The translations under genes and the position numbers were made by a program. A stretch of DNA of 64,000 nt from Antonospora locustae (taxonomy: Eukaryota > Microsporidia), in assembly GCA_007674295.1 (NCBI GenBank), contig CM017460.1:1-64000 (forward strand), in the 5' to 3' direction. The notes below the pieces were generated by a model. It was not told the origin of the DNA and ran no database searches. It was given only the letters and a program-made list of their open reading frames with translations. Numbering within the stretch: position 1 is the stretch's first letter; every line of letters starts with the position of its first letter. Shown here in pieces: positions 10,901 through 20,187 of this stretch.

Positions 10901-10952
10901 CAAGGCAATACAGCACATGCATTCCCATGCACACCATCCTCTGAAGATACAT
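7938..10952 (-). CDS. Secreted module-LRR protein, expanded copy B
   Basis: 1004 residues, the longest member of the family here. The N-terminus MYLQRMVCMGMHVLYCLG looks like a signal peptide. The ATG follows CCT rather than the CCC seen in the paralogues. Three tandem modules occupy residues about 58-235, as in copy A, followed by a charged linker in which a 'LRRL' segment appears twice. The C-terminal half is eleven units of 51 residues (153 bp). Each unit is a pair of LRRs: 'LKSNLVVLDVSSNRN', 'LSDEDWKTVGEMTKLERL', then a variable four-residue slot before 'CDIQAGTITKHMQ'. The slot varies among a small set (DISY, DIMA, YTKF, NISY). The very high DNA similarity between units points to recent expansion or gene conversion. 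Likely exported; partner unknown. Confidence 0.85.
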   Translation of the reverse strand: MYLQRMVCMGMHVLYCLGTQGRSTQPDESALTVNLSNEYEVKSVDERGNMIEQKTYRVDMCFQWDRDVLDRAVEMLGGQQSHVSAERVETILRAMADLSTDTERADVQSSGSAVEVQWNRDKFAGAVKMLGGQQSKVDGEEVEAILHAMAYQSTGKVDILHVSEYKNTGTRWERKTYEIVCERNIFEKTCNIMMGKEQEKVNADDIVDILHVMDYLGIRKEWEWACYDKLARKTMEDHKRARQKSAIEEIRVSRKEEKSVGRRLLNIFLLCMQNLRRLSVKRKTKEDDKDAAIGDIEEIGKELVADPKKTDNIFLYTQHLLRLYAEEHGMSLTVDEKRKTLDLRRSHSKKEQRENRTGDWELRVEVSEEYRRQTEVQQLVEVLMETKDISVEMDIEEWKPEDRGMLERIAFRAKKTELRIKCGRVRPRAIAEHMQSLKNNIVELDVSENRNLSDEDWKTVGEMTKLERLYTKFCDIQAGTITKHMQGLKSNLVVLDVSSNRNLSDEDWKTVGEMTKLERLDISYCDIQAGTITKHMQSLKSNLVVLDVSENRNLSDEDWKTVGEMTKLERLYTMFCYIQGGTITKHMQSLKSNLVMLDVSSNRNLSDEDWKTVGEMTKLERLDIMACGIQAGTITKHMQSLKSNLVVLDVSSNRNLSDEDWKTVGEMTRLEWLNISYCDIQAGTITKHMQSLKSNVVELDVSSNRNLSDEDWKTVGEMTKLERLYTKFCDIQAGTITKHMQGLKSNLVVLDVSSNRNLSDEDWKTVGEMTKLERLDIMACGIQGGTITKHMQSLKSNLVMLDVSSNRNLNYEDWKTVGEMTRLEWLYTKFCDIQGGTITKHMQGLKSNLVMLDVSSNKDLSDEDWKTVGEMTKLEWLDIMACGIQAGTITKHMQSLKSNLVMLDVSSNKDLSDEDWKTVGEMTKLEWLNISYCDIQGGTITKHMQSLKSNLVMLDVSSNRNLSDEDWKTVGEMTRLEWLNISYCDVQEEQFWRYLEGLRCHIEE
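7960..9650. repeat. 153-bp coding tandem repeat, about 11 units
   Basis: The plus-strand block 'catctctcccactgtcttcc' recurs every 153 bp across this interval, inside the gene at 7938-10952. Because 153 is a multiple of three, the gene frame is preserved and unrelated frames on the other strand also stay open. Variation between units is concentrated at one short position per unit. Confidence 0.9.
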
Positions 10953-11468
10953 AGGCTGTTTTTTATTGTCTGTAAATGTGGTGAAAGTGCTGTCATTCTG
11001 TCATTTTGTGCTGTCATCTCATTCTTGCACACACTTCTACAGACTCGATGATGCACCTAGCAGTCTGTCTCTCTTTGAACTGAGGTTGACAGTGCGTGTG
11101 GATACTCGTGCTAGAATGTGACGGATGTAGAAAGATCCTTTATTTGTTCATTCGCCTGGTGCTGCTGTTGCACTGTGTCCACGCCTTTTCGAACGTGCTT
11201 CTTCTCTGCTGTCCGACGCTGCCTGGTTGCATGACCGTTTAGAGTATTGTGGTAACGTTTGTGTTAAATCATCCGTTTTCCTCAGGACTTTCCACAAACT
11301 CTCTTTTAGTTTTTCTGTGCTTTTCTTGGGTTCTCTGTGAGTTCTTGTGCACTGTATCTCTCTTCTGCATACTCCTCTCGCCCAGCCTTCTCGTGTCCTT
11401 GTTGATCTCCTAGGCTGGTTTCCGCATCACGTACAAAGCGTGCACTTTCTGCATAACTCGTCCTGCAC
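10953..11468. repeat. Duplicated 5' flank of the module-LRR gene, copy 1
   Basis: Sequence upstream of copy B is repeated in direct orientation upstream of copy C (14286-14770). Shared blocks include 'agatcctttatttgttcatt', 'ttcctcaggactttccacaa' and 'gctggtttccgcatcacgta'. The match ends abruptly at the 'cgtcctgcacgc' shared near 11468/14770. A shorter related piece is found upstream of copy A (5474-5640). Confidence 0.85.
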
Positions 11469-12384
11469 GCTGTCTCTGCCAGCCCAAATGCACTCTCCAC
11501 ACGCGACGGTGCATGTCGGTGCAAACCGCAATGTCACTGTCAATGTGCACAGGCCACCCACTGCAGCGCTCTGTGCCGCAAAATGAAGATCAGATTAGTG
11601 CTACAGAGACTGTGGCAATGCTATTTATTGATGTCAACTGCCTCATGAAAGTCTGGCCAGCACCACATGTTGGGCCACATGCAGCTCAGGACAGTTCAGG
11701 CCTCGCTGTGTGCAAGGTGCAGTCCAGAATGGCCTCTGAACAGAGCAAGCAAGATTCCGGCATGTTTCTGTACTTGATGCTGGCAGCCATCCACCCATGC
11801 TCGCGTGACCAGCCGATGGACTCTCAAACGGACTCTAGCGTCTCAGAGAATCTTTGAGTGGCCTCTGCACTCGGCCGATCGAGTCTTTGGACAACAGCTG
11901 AACGGACTAAGTCCAAGGGGCCTGCTTTATTCATTGGCAAGTGCAGTCTCGGTTGTCCATGCAGCAATGCTGAACAGCACAGGCACTCCTCAGCTCCACA
12001 CAGTCGTGTCCGTGAGCATTCTGTCCGTTCAGCCTGCTTCTCCAGAACCACTGTACAGTTGACTGGCCAGTGCCTGCAGAATGGACTGTGCACCTGTTGT
12101 GAAATGTGATCTTCGTTTATTCATGCACTGCTCCGACTGCAGGTCCTGCGACCCTTGCTTCTCGTTCCCTCCGTCTCTCTCCTTGCTGGCTGTCGCCCGT
12201 CCTCATCTCTGGTCACTGCCTCGTGACTGTCCATCGCCATCACTCTCTCTTCTCTACCCGCTGTTCCCTTTTTCTTCTCCTCTCCACCTACCTTCTCTGC
12301 GACATCCGCCTTTTCTAATCCACTTCGAAATGTCCTGCCTCTCATGCCCTGTCGCCTCTCTCACTGTCTCTCCGTCTTCGTCGC
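11469..12384. other. Intergenic, no supported gene
   Basis: No domain or signal peptide was recognised in the short open frames. The right end, from about 12350, contains out-of-frame LRR remnants of copy C (for example minus-strand 'cctaagcgacgaagacgga'), so the original gene ran further than its present stop. Confidence 0.5.
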
Positions 12385-14285
12385 TTAGGTCTCTGTTCGA
12401 CGATACACCCATCTTTGGCTACACGTGTCAATACACATCATGTACCGTCTATCAACCCCTGTTATCTCTTCCGCTGTCTTCCAGTCCTCGTTGCTTAGTT
12501 TTTCGTTCCACGAGATATCCAGCTCCACAAGGTTCAGACTCTGCATGTGTTTTGTGATTGTTCCTGGCTTTATATTACAATCACACATCTTCAGCCTCTC
12601 AAGCCTTGTCATCTCTCCCACTGTCTTCCAGTCCTCGTCGCTTAGGTTTCTGTTCCACGAGACATCCAGCTCCACAAGGTTCAGACTCTGCATGTGTTTT
12701 GTGATTGTTCCTGGCTTTATGTTACAATCCCGCATCTTCAGCTTCTCAAGCCTTGCCATCTCTCCCACTGTCTTCCAGTCCTCGTTGCTTAGGTCTGTGT
12801 TATATGAGACATCCAGCTCCACAAGGTTCAGACTCTGCATGTGTTTTGTGATTGCTTCTGGTTTTACGTTACAATCCTGCATCTTGAGCCTCTCAAGCCT
12901 TGTCATCTCTCCCACTGTCTTCCAGTCCTCGTCGCTTAGATTATAGTTATACGATACATCCAGCTCTACAAGGTTCAGACTCTGTATGTACTTTGCGATT
13001 GTTCCTGATTTTACGTCACATGCACTTATGCTCAGCGTCTCAAGACCTATCATCTCGCCCACTGTCTTCCAGTCCTCGTCGCTTAGGTTTCTGCTCGACG
13101 AAACATCCAGCCCTACTATGTTGTTCTTCAGACTCTGCATGTGCTCTGCAATTGCCCCTGACTTTACTCTCTCGCACTTTATTCTCAGCTCTGTCTTCTT
13201 TCCCCTGGAAACAATCCTTTCCACCATTCCTCTGTCTTCTGGCTTCCACTTCTCTATGTCCACCTCCACTGCCATGTCTTTTGTCTCTATCAATACTTCC
13301 ACTAGTCGCTGCACCTCTATCTGTCTTCTGTACTCCTCGCTCATCTCCACTCTCAGTGTCCAGTCTTCTATCCTGTTCTCTCTTCGATCTTTCTTGCTAT
13401 GACTGCACCGAAGATCGAGTGTCTTTCTCTCCTCGTCCACTGTCAATCTCATTCCGTGCTCCTCTGCATACAGTCTCAGAAGATGCTGCATGTACAACGA
13501 GAAGCTCTCTATCTCTTTGCCCCTTTCTTTCACTTCTTCTACGAAGTTCTTGGCGTATTTTGCTGTTTCTTTGTTATCTTCCTTTGTCTTTCTTGCCAGC
13601 TTGTCATAGCACGCCCATTCCCACTCTTTTCGTATGCCCAGGTAATCCATCACATGCAGAATATCCACAATGTCGTCTGCATTCACTTTCTCCTGCTCCT
13701 TTCCCATCATTATGTTGCATGTCTTCTCAAAGATATTTCTTTCACACACGATCTCGTAAGTCTTCCTTTCCCACCTTGTTCCTGTATTTTTGTACTCAGA
13801 CACATGCAGAATGTCGACCTTGCCTGTGCTCTGGTATGCCATTGCATGCAGAATCGCCTCCACCTCCTCGCCGTCGACCTTGCTCTGCTGTCCTCCAAGC
13901 ATCTTGACTGCCCCAGCAAACTTGTCTCTGTCCCACTGAACCTCCACTGCACTTCCTGAACTCTGCACGTCTGCTCTCTCTGTGTCTGTGCTCAGATCGG
14001 CCATTGCTCTCAGAATCGTCTCCACCCTTTCGGCACTTACATGGCTCTGCTGTCCTCCAAGCATCTCAACTGCCCTGTCTAACACATCTCTGTCCCACTG
14101 AAAACACATGTCGATCTGTATGTTTTCTGCTCGATCATGTTGCCCCTTTCGTCTACAGACTTGACTTCATACTCGTTGGAGAGGTTCACAGTGAGTGCAG
14201 TCTCGTCTGGAAGCATGCTGATGTCCTGTGTGCCGAGACAACACAGCACATGCATTCCCAGGCACACCATTCTCTGCAGGTACAT
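12385..14285 (-). pseudogene. Module-LRR gene copy C, frameshifted
   Basis: The start is equivalent to copies A and B: ATG at 14285 preceded by CCC, with signal-like MYLQRMVCLGMHVLCCLG. The frame is lost near 14113. Copy B reads 'tcgactctg' on the plus strand where this copy reads 'tcgatctg', one base fewer, so the N-terminal frame stops after about 68 residues while the remaining 574-codon frame stays open to 12385. The body has three modules and five LRR units of about 49 residues. The last unit degenerates into unrelated residues before the stop, and the usual C-terminal cap is missing. About 650 bp at the 5' end are nearly identical to copy B, so the duplication or conversion is recent. 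A sequencing error at 14113 cannot be excluded, but the degraded 3' end supports a pseudogene. Confidence 0.75.
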
Positions 14286-14770
14286 GGGTTGTTTTTTATC
14301 GTCTGTAAATGTGGTGAAAGTGCTGCCGTTCTGTGTTGTCACTTCCACATACTCGATAGTGTACCTAGCTGTCTCTCTTTGGACGCAGACTGACAGGGCG
14401 TGTGGAGACTTGCGCTCGAATGATGGCTGCAGAAAGATCCTTTATTTGTTCATTTGCCTGGTGCTGCTATTGCACTGTGTCCACGCCTTTTCGAACGTGC
14501 TTCTTCTCTGCTGTCCATACTGTCAGCTTGCATGACAGCCTTGACCGTTGTGGTAACGTTTGTGTCAAATCATCCGTTTTCCTCAGGACTTTCCACAAAC
14601 TCTCTTTTAGTTTTTCTGTGCTTTTCTTGGGTTCTCTGTGGGTTCTTGTGCACTGTATCTCTCTTCTGCATACTCCTCTCGCCCAGCCTTCTCGTGTCCT
14701 TGTTGATCTCCTAGGCTGGTTTCCGCATCACGTACAAAGCGTGCACTTTCTGCATAACTCGTCCTGCACG
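14286..14770. repeat. Duplicated 5' flank of the module-LRR gene, copy 2
   Basis: Direct repeat of 10953-11468 (see that entry). It carries the same blocks in the same order, with small deletions such as the region around 14530-14550. Confidence 0.85.
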
Positions 14771-15242
14771 CACTGCCTTGTGAATGTCCTGATCGTGCGT
14801 GCCCATTTGCGACTTGTGTTCTGTGCGTATGCCCATCCCGTCTTGCAGTCTGTGTCCCCACCTGTTGAGCACGTGCACACTCTGTATCCCATGTCCCGGC
14901 GTCACCATAACGTCCAGATCAATGCTCTTCAGCACTCTCTCTGTGCTCGGTGCACACGGCCAGACACGCCATCTGCCTATCGAGACACCTCTGCTTGCAC
15001 AACTCGGCTCATACGCCTGTGCATCTTCGTCTATGCCGTACACAGTATTGATGTGGCTCGCCATGTCTCTTCTGTCGGTGGTGGGCGGTGCGTGTCTGGC
15101 AAGAAGGTCGTGTGCACTGTGTGAGGGATGAGACGTTGTCAACGACGATGTGCCGGTGTCTCTGTATGTTCCAGTGGTGGGGGGCCTCTCTGAGTCTTCT
15201 GTACACGTCGTCCTCGTCGATCACTGCGACAGGGCATCCTAG
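14771..15242. other. Unassigned segment between copy C and LRR copy B
   Basis: This segment has no counterpart at the equivalent place upstream of the other copies. Two overlapping minus-strand frames are open (143 and 71 codons, covering 14711-15142 and 15009-15224). They contain protein-like stretches ('VMVTPGHGIQSVHVLNRWG', 'RHIVVDNVSSLTQ'), but I recognise no family and neither frame spans the segment. It may be the remnant of an unrelated gene or an inserted element. Confidence 0.35.
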
Positions 15243-16105
15243 TTAGCTCTGCGAGAGAATGACTCTGTCTCCGAGCCGCTCACGGAGATCTCGCCACCCA
15301 AGAGTGTCACCTTCGCCGCGCTCGAGAAGCGGGTTGTTTCTGAGATTAAGCATCATGATTCTTGGCAGATATAGTATTGTGCGTGGAATCGAAGCGAGTT
15401 GATTCATTCTAAGGTCAAGCAATTGCAGCATCGACAGGTTACCTGTACTCTCTGGAAGTTCTGTCAACCTGTTATGATTAAGACTAAGCAATTGTAGCAT
15501 CGATATGCCATATATTCTCTCTGGAATTGATGTCAGTTCGTTATCACTAATATTAAGCACTTTCAGCGTCGATAGGTCACCTATACTCTCTGGAAGTCTT
15601 GTCAGTTTGTTACCACTAAGATAAAGCTTCTTCAGCATCGAAAGGTTACCTATACTTTCTGGAAGTCCTGTTAGTTCATTAAACATAATATGAAGTATTT
15701 TCAGCTCATGCAGATCTCCTATACTCTCTGGAAGTGCTGATAGCTGGTTGCCACTAAGATCAAGCATTTGCAGCATCGACAGATCTCCTATGCTCTCGGG
15801 AAGTGCTGTCAGCTGGTTGCCACTAAGATAAAGCATTTGCAGCATCGACAGATCTCCTATACTCTCTGGAATTGATGTCAGTTCGTTATCACTAATATCA
15901 AGCACTTTCAGTCTCTTCAGACGTCCTATTTCTTCCGGAAGTTCTGTCAGCCGGTTGCCACTGAGATCAAGCTCCTCCAAGTCCTTGGTTCAAACACCTC
16001 TCTTGGTATCTCTCGAAGCCATCTTCCTCTGTAGTTAAGACTCGTTCCTGCCACTTCAAGCATTTGCACCAGTGCAAGTGCAACACATGCTGCATTTCTG
16101 ATCAT
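15243..16105 (-). pseudogene. Secreted LRR protein copy B, frameshifted
   Basis: Paralogue of 5604-6872. The start equivalent to copy A is the ATG at 16105, preceded by CCC. The signal peptide region is conserved but lies in a different frame from the body. Near 15988 this copy reads 'ccttggttcaaac' where copy A reads 'ccttggcttcaaac', a single missing C inside the cap region, which disconnects the signal peptide from the repeats. The remaining open frame (15243-15980) encodes about ten LRRs of 23 residues and the 'NLRNNPLLERGEG' cap, then stops earlier than copy A. The repeat region is otherwise clean, so inactivation (or an assembly error) is recent. Without the upstream part, no exported product would be made. 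Confidence 0.75.
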
Positions 16106-16428
16106 GGGTCTGCTTCGTTCTCTTGATTACTTGTCATGACAGAAGCGTATAGAATTGACATCTGATGACAGGTCCGCTGTCTTGTATCAAGGAAAAGAAA
16201 GTCCTCTGGTGTCGAAAAACAAACCACCGCGAACTCTAGTGCAACGGCACAGTGTGGGCTGTGACCCTGTGATGCCTTGTGATGGTTCTCCAGTTTGGAA
16301 ATGTTATAGTGCTGTTGCAACGTGTCGAGGCTCGTGTCTCTACTGTATGCTCTGCATATGCTGCAGTCTAGACCGTGTACAACGTGTGTATGTCCTCAAA
16401 GATCAGATGTCTTGACCTTGCCAACCTA
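16106..16428. repeat. Duplicated 5' flank of the LRR gene, copy 2
   Basis: Direct repeat of 6873-7208, upstream of the frameshifted LRR copy. Similarity ends near 'cttgaccttgcca', which marks the right-hand edge of the duplicated unit and of the repeat-rich part of the window. Confidence 0.85.
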
Positions 16429-17694
16429 CTACACCTCGCTCTCCGCAACGCTCTGTTCACCGTCTCGGCGTGCCCAAACCGCAACAACTCTGAAGATTCG
16501 CATCTCTGCCCAGACAGCGAATGCTGCATGCAAATGCACCAGATGAATTGTCTATGTCCACAGCATCGTGCTGGACGCAGAGACACAGCACCTGGTTGTG
16601 TCTGATGTGGAATGCTGTCTGGCTGCCACGGAATGCATATGGATGTGCAAAACAGTGCCTTCTAAAAAACATCAAAGCGCTTTTCTCAACTTCAATTTTC
16701 ATCTATTGTCAATCCTCAGCATTAACTCATGTGCACGCCTTTGATGCATCATGAGTGGTCTGGGTTCTGTGTGTGCAGTCTTGAACATGCAGGTCTCTTT
16801 CTGAGATGCAGATATCCTCTGTGAAGACCTAGATACTGTTTTTGATTGTGTGGTGATTCTAGAGAGCCGACTGTTGTAAAAGATAAATGCCACTGTGTCT
16901 CATTATTTCCAGCACACACTTTGTTGTTAGTTGGCCACTTGTCGTGGTTAGAACGAATCATGATTGTGCCTTTTCAAGTCAAAGTGATCGTGAAATAGAG
17001 CCACATGCATTCGCAAGAAATCCAAACATAGACAAATCTGTGTGATGGGCGATCGCAGGCCATGTGTTGCCGATCATGGAGAGTCAGCGTCGGAGTACAC
17101 TTGGATGCACAGCTCGCAAACAACACCCAGTCTTTTTCAGGACACGAATGGAAGACAGAATGCACTCTGCACGGGAATACACACCATTTTTTCAAATCCA
17201 CAGATGTCGACGCTGTTCAAGCAAGGTCTGTGGTCTATGTGCAAGCAACAAGATGCATTCGCGGCGGTGTGCATTGCACGCAGCCCGATGCCAGTGGGGG
17301 TGAGAAGGAAGACAATATGGCGTCTGTGCGGTGCGGGCATTTATGTTTTTGTTTGCAGATGCGTGGAAAGCGAGTACGGGTCCAGAGATGCGATCAAGAC
17401 ATGCACATGACACGTTTGAGAAGGCGCTGCGATAAAACATGATGCAAGAAATCAGGATACAAAATAACAATGATGCGCTAGCACAGGGACGAGTCTCCAG
17501 AAGGGGTGTGCGTGTTTTATAGAATACACGGCAGCTTCACACAGAGACACGCCATGGTTTTGTTGCCTGGTACAGTATACCACATGCAACTGTCTGTAGG
17601 TGTATCTGCACCACGCACGGTATGAATAGAGAAGTGTTGCAGTGGATTTAATTAAAAGACTAGACCTGCACAAATAGCAACAAAATAATGCACC
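16429..17694. other. Intergenic, no supported gene
   Basis: Transition between the repeated LRR array and unique sequence. Several open frames of 60-126 codons overlap one another on both strands, none with a recognisable motif or an ATG in family context. No tRNA-like sequence was seen. Confidence 0.5.
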
Positions 17695-18396
17695 ATGAAT
17701 AGAATGGAGTCTTTGGATGTTGGGAGGCTGATTGTGTTCATCTACGTGACGTATGTCATACGCGTCTGCATAGAAACGGTTATACCATCTGCATTACATA
17801 GATATCGCACTGTGGAACTTGTGCACAAGACAGTAATATACAATCTTGCACTAATGATTCTCATTGCAGATGCCTGCATAACAAAAAATGTTCCACAGAT
17901 GAAGGGATACATGGTTTTCAAGACACTGGACCAGTTTTACTTTCTGATTAGCCTGAGAATATCCAATATCAAGCACATTGCCGTCCTGTTTTCCGCAAGA
18001 CTGGCTGTCCTGCTGGTGGAGCTAATAGTTTTGTATGTGTTTGTGCAGCGGTTCTCCAGATACTACAACTGGTACTCGTTCAAGAGATTGGGCACAGACA
18101 AGGACCTGAAGGACGCACTCAAGACAAGAAAGCAGCTTGTGCTTGTGTACAAGATTATATTGGTATTCAAATTCAGAAACATACTTACAAGACGTATCGT
18201 GCTGACTCACAAGTACATGTTCTACATTGTGAACATCATTGAAATTGCTGTGGCCGCTATCTTCTTTTACTCTCAAAAGTCAGAAAATATGCTAGTTCGC
18301 ATGATTGTGATAGCCTTTTATATCTTTTCCGAGATACTTATTATAACAACGATCTCTATACACGCAAGTAGTTTGTTTTCACATGATCAAATGTAA
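17695..18396 (+). CDS. Polytopic membrane protein, unknown function
   Basis: 233 residues, with an ATG start. I count about six or seven hydrophobic segments, for example 'LIVFIYVTYVIRV', 'LALMILIADA', 'LAVLLVELIVLYVFV', 'YIVNIIEIAVAAIFFY' and 'MIVIAFYIFSEILIITTI', separated by short basic loops ('FSRYYNWYSFKRLG', 'KTRKQ'). No signal peptide distinct from the first segment, and no catalytic motif. I do not recognise the family. A 46-residue frame with one more membrane segment overlaps its last 14 bases (18383-18523) in another frame, so the protein may continue by frameshift or the two may be separate overlapping genes. Confidence 0.75.
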   Translation: MNRMESLDVGRLIVFIYVTYVIRVCIETVIPSALHRYRTVELVHKTVIYNLALMILIADACITKNVPQMKGYMVFKTLDQFYFLISLRISNIKHIAVLFSARLAVLLVELIVLYVFVQRFSRYYNWYSFKRLGTDKDLKDALKTRKQLVLVYKIILVFKFRNILTRRIVLTHKYMFYIVNIIEIAVAAIFFYSQKSENMLVRMIVIAFYIFSEILIITTISIHASSLFSHDQM

Positions 18397-18523
18397 GTGC
18401 AATTTAATTAGTGGCGAAGGCATTGCAGTCGCAATAGTGCTTATACTGCAGCTTATCTTTCTTGTGCTTCTTATCAGGGACAGTCGAAACTTTGGAAGAG
18501 GCCTCAAAAACGTTGAAGCCTAG
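18383..18523 (+). CDS. 46-residue single-span membrane protein (overlapping ORF)
   Basis: Begins with ATG (MIKCKCNLISGEG), has a strong membrane segment ('IAVAIVLILQLIFLVLLI') and a short basic tail ('RDSRNFGRGLKNVEA'). It overlaps the end of the preceding membrane protein by 14 bases in a different frame. The composition is what a real tail or small membrane subunit would show, not random sequence. It could be a separate small protein, or the displaced C-terminus of the upstream protein after a one-base change. Confidence 0.45.
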   Translation: MIKCKCNLISGEGIAVAIVLILQLIFLVLLIRDSRNFGRGLKNVEA

Positions 18524-18873
18524 ACAAACGTGCCAGAAAGGCGTATATGCTTTGTGAGACACATTGCGAGTCTAGGATTAGAAGTATGGTCATTGAGCAC
18601 AGGGCATTGAGTCAAGTGCAATCCACTAATTGCAAGGCAGCAAGAGTGATTCTATGCGCATAGAGAATCCAGGTGTTGCGCGCATTGCACGAGGTCTCAG
18701 TGGTTGTCTGCACTCGCTTTGGAGTATGACTTCTTAGAGAGTGGAGTGTGTACACTTCACAAGCAGACTATGCAAGAGTAGCGATGACAGGACCATGATT
18801 ATGCAGTAGAATTCCAAGATGCTGAGATGCATGTCTCTGATATACATTTCGCATTCATGGATATGTTCTGCAG
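18524..18873. other. Intergenic, nothing recognised
   Basis: No open frame of note and no RNA gene recognised. Confidence 0.5.
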
Positions 18874-20187
18874 CTAGCACACCACATGAACGCTTCTCTT
18901 GCGCAGCTCATGTAAGATGATTCTATCCTCTCTGCGGAGAGGCATGGGTCTAAGTCTAAATACAGAGAATGGTTTTATACGCACAAAGTTCTGCAATATT
19001 CTGTTGAACATTTTTTCTTTTCCACAGCATTCAAGTCCACATATGTTCAGTATTTTTAAGTTGCTCATAGACTTGATGTATTTGAGAAACCCAAGCACTA
19101 CCTTGCAGTTGTGTATGTCCAGTTTTATGAGGCTCTTCATTTTCTCTATTTCTGCGAAGTGGTTCTCGCATAATTCCATCCATGAAAGCTCCAATTCACT
19201 TAGTGCATTTAGCGTTCTGATATTCCTAAGGCCTTCTTGCTCGATTCTGCAGCGATTTAGCTTCAGGATTGTGAGGTTTTGCATCTTTCCAATAGCGGAC
19301 AGCTCATCGCTGCACAATGTATAGTCTGTAACGCACAACTCTCTCAGGTTGTTCAGAGCTTGTATATATTTGATGCCCCCTCCACTGATGTTGCAGCAGT
19401 GCAGATTCAACCCTGTGATACTCTTCATGCTTCCGATACATGCCATTGCATCAAAATTCAGCCTGCACAGAAACATGCACAATCTACGTATGTCCATAGT
19501 CTCTACAAACCATCTGAACATGCACATTGCATTTTGCGACACAATGCTATCCATGGCCGTTCTCAGCACCTTTATGTCGTCAACTTCACAGAGTACATCT
19601 GCAGAGCCGTAGCTACTGTACACTTTTTCGCGCAAATGGTGCAGTGTTGCTCTGTTTTCCCTGACTCTCACTTCTATGCAGAAAAGACACATGTACTCCC
19701 TCAGAAGCTGCAGCATGTACATCTTGATGCCCGGTATATCCTTGTGCTCTCCTATCCTTCTTCTGAAGTTTGCATCGTTCTTGGTCGCCTTAGCAAGATA
19801 CCTGTAGAATGCCTTTTTTTCTCTTCCCTCATCAAGTTTCAAGTGGACCGAAAGATAGAGAGCCTTGATGATGTCTTCAGTGCCAACATCAATATTCAGA
19901 ACAACCTGCTCTAGCAGCCTAGATACTACGTAAAATGTCTTGGGTTCGCACCTCACCTCGACCTGCATGTGTTCTGTTTCTATGTGGTTCTCGTTTTCTC
20001 TGATATGACACTTAATGTCTGTTCTCAGACGCTCAGAGACTCTAAATATCGCACTGTTTATGCGGTAGTCCTCTTTTCCGTAAAAACTGCCGTTCTTGCT
20101 TCTAAACCAGACGCTTACAAGCTCTCCACACGGCACAGCAGAAAGAACAGTGCACAAGAGTGTGACAAGTACATACACCCTCTGCAT
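18874..20187 (-). CDS. Diverged secreted module-LRR protein
   Basis: 437 residues from the ATG at 20187, chosen over an ATG 21 bases upstream because CCC lies 8-10 bases before it (20195-20197) and the signal peptide then begins cleanly (MQRVYVLVTLLCTVLSAVPC). One helical module like those of the array family is seen ('VEVRCEPKTF' to 'FYRYLAKATK'), then a linker with the family feature 'IKMYMLQLLREY', which matches 'FSLYMQHLLRLL' in the paralogues. Five or six LRRs follow ('SITGLNLHCCNISGGG', 'NLTILKLNRCRIEQEG', 'SLIKLDIHNCKVV', 'NLKILNICGLECC'). It has no near-identical repeats and sits outside the duplicated array, so it may represent the older, stable form of the family. Confidence 0.8.
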   Translation of the reverse strand: MQRVYVLVTLLCTVLSAVPCGELVSVWFRSKNGSFYGKEDYRINSAIFRVSERLRTDIKCHIRENENHIETEHMQVEVRCEPKTFYVVSRLLEQVVLNIDVGTEDIIKALYLSVHLKLDEGREKKAFYRYLAKATKNDANFRRRIGEHKDIPGIKMYMLQLLREYMCLFCIEVRVRENRATLHHLREKVYSSYGSADVLCEVDDIKVLRTAMDSIVSQNAMCMFRWFVETMDIRRLCMFLCRLNFDAMACIGSMKSITGLNLHCCNISGGGIKYIQALNNLRELCVTDYTLCSDELSAIGKMQNLTILKLNRCRIEQEGLRNIRTLNALSELELSWMELCENHFAEIEKMKSLIKLDIHNCKVVLGFLKYIKSMSNLKILNICGLECCGKEKMFNRILQNFVRIKPFSVFRLRPMPLRREDRIILHELRKRSVHVVC

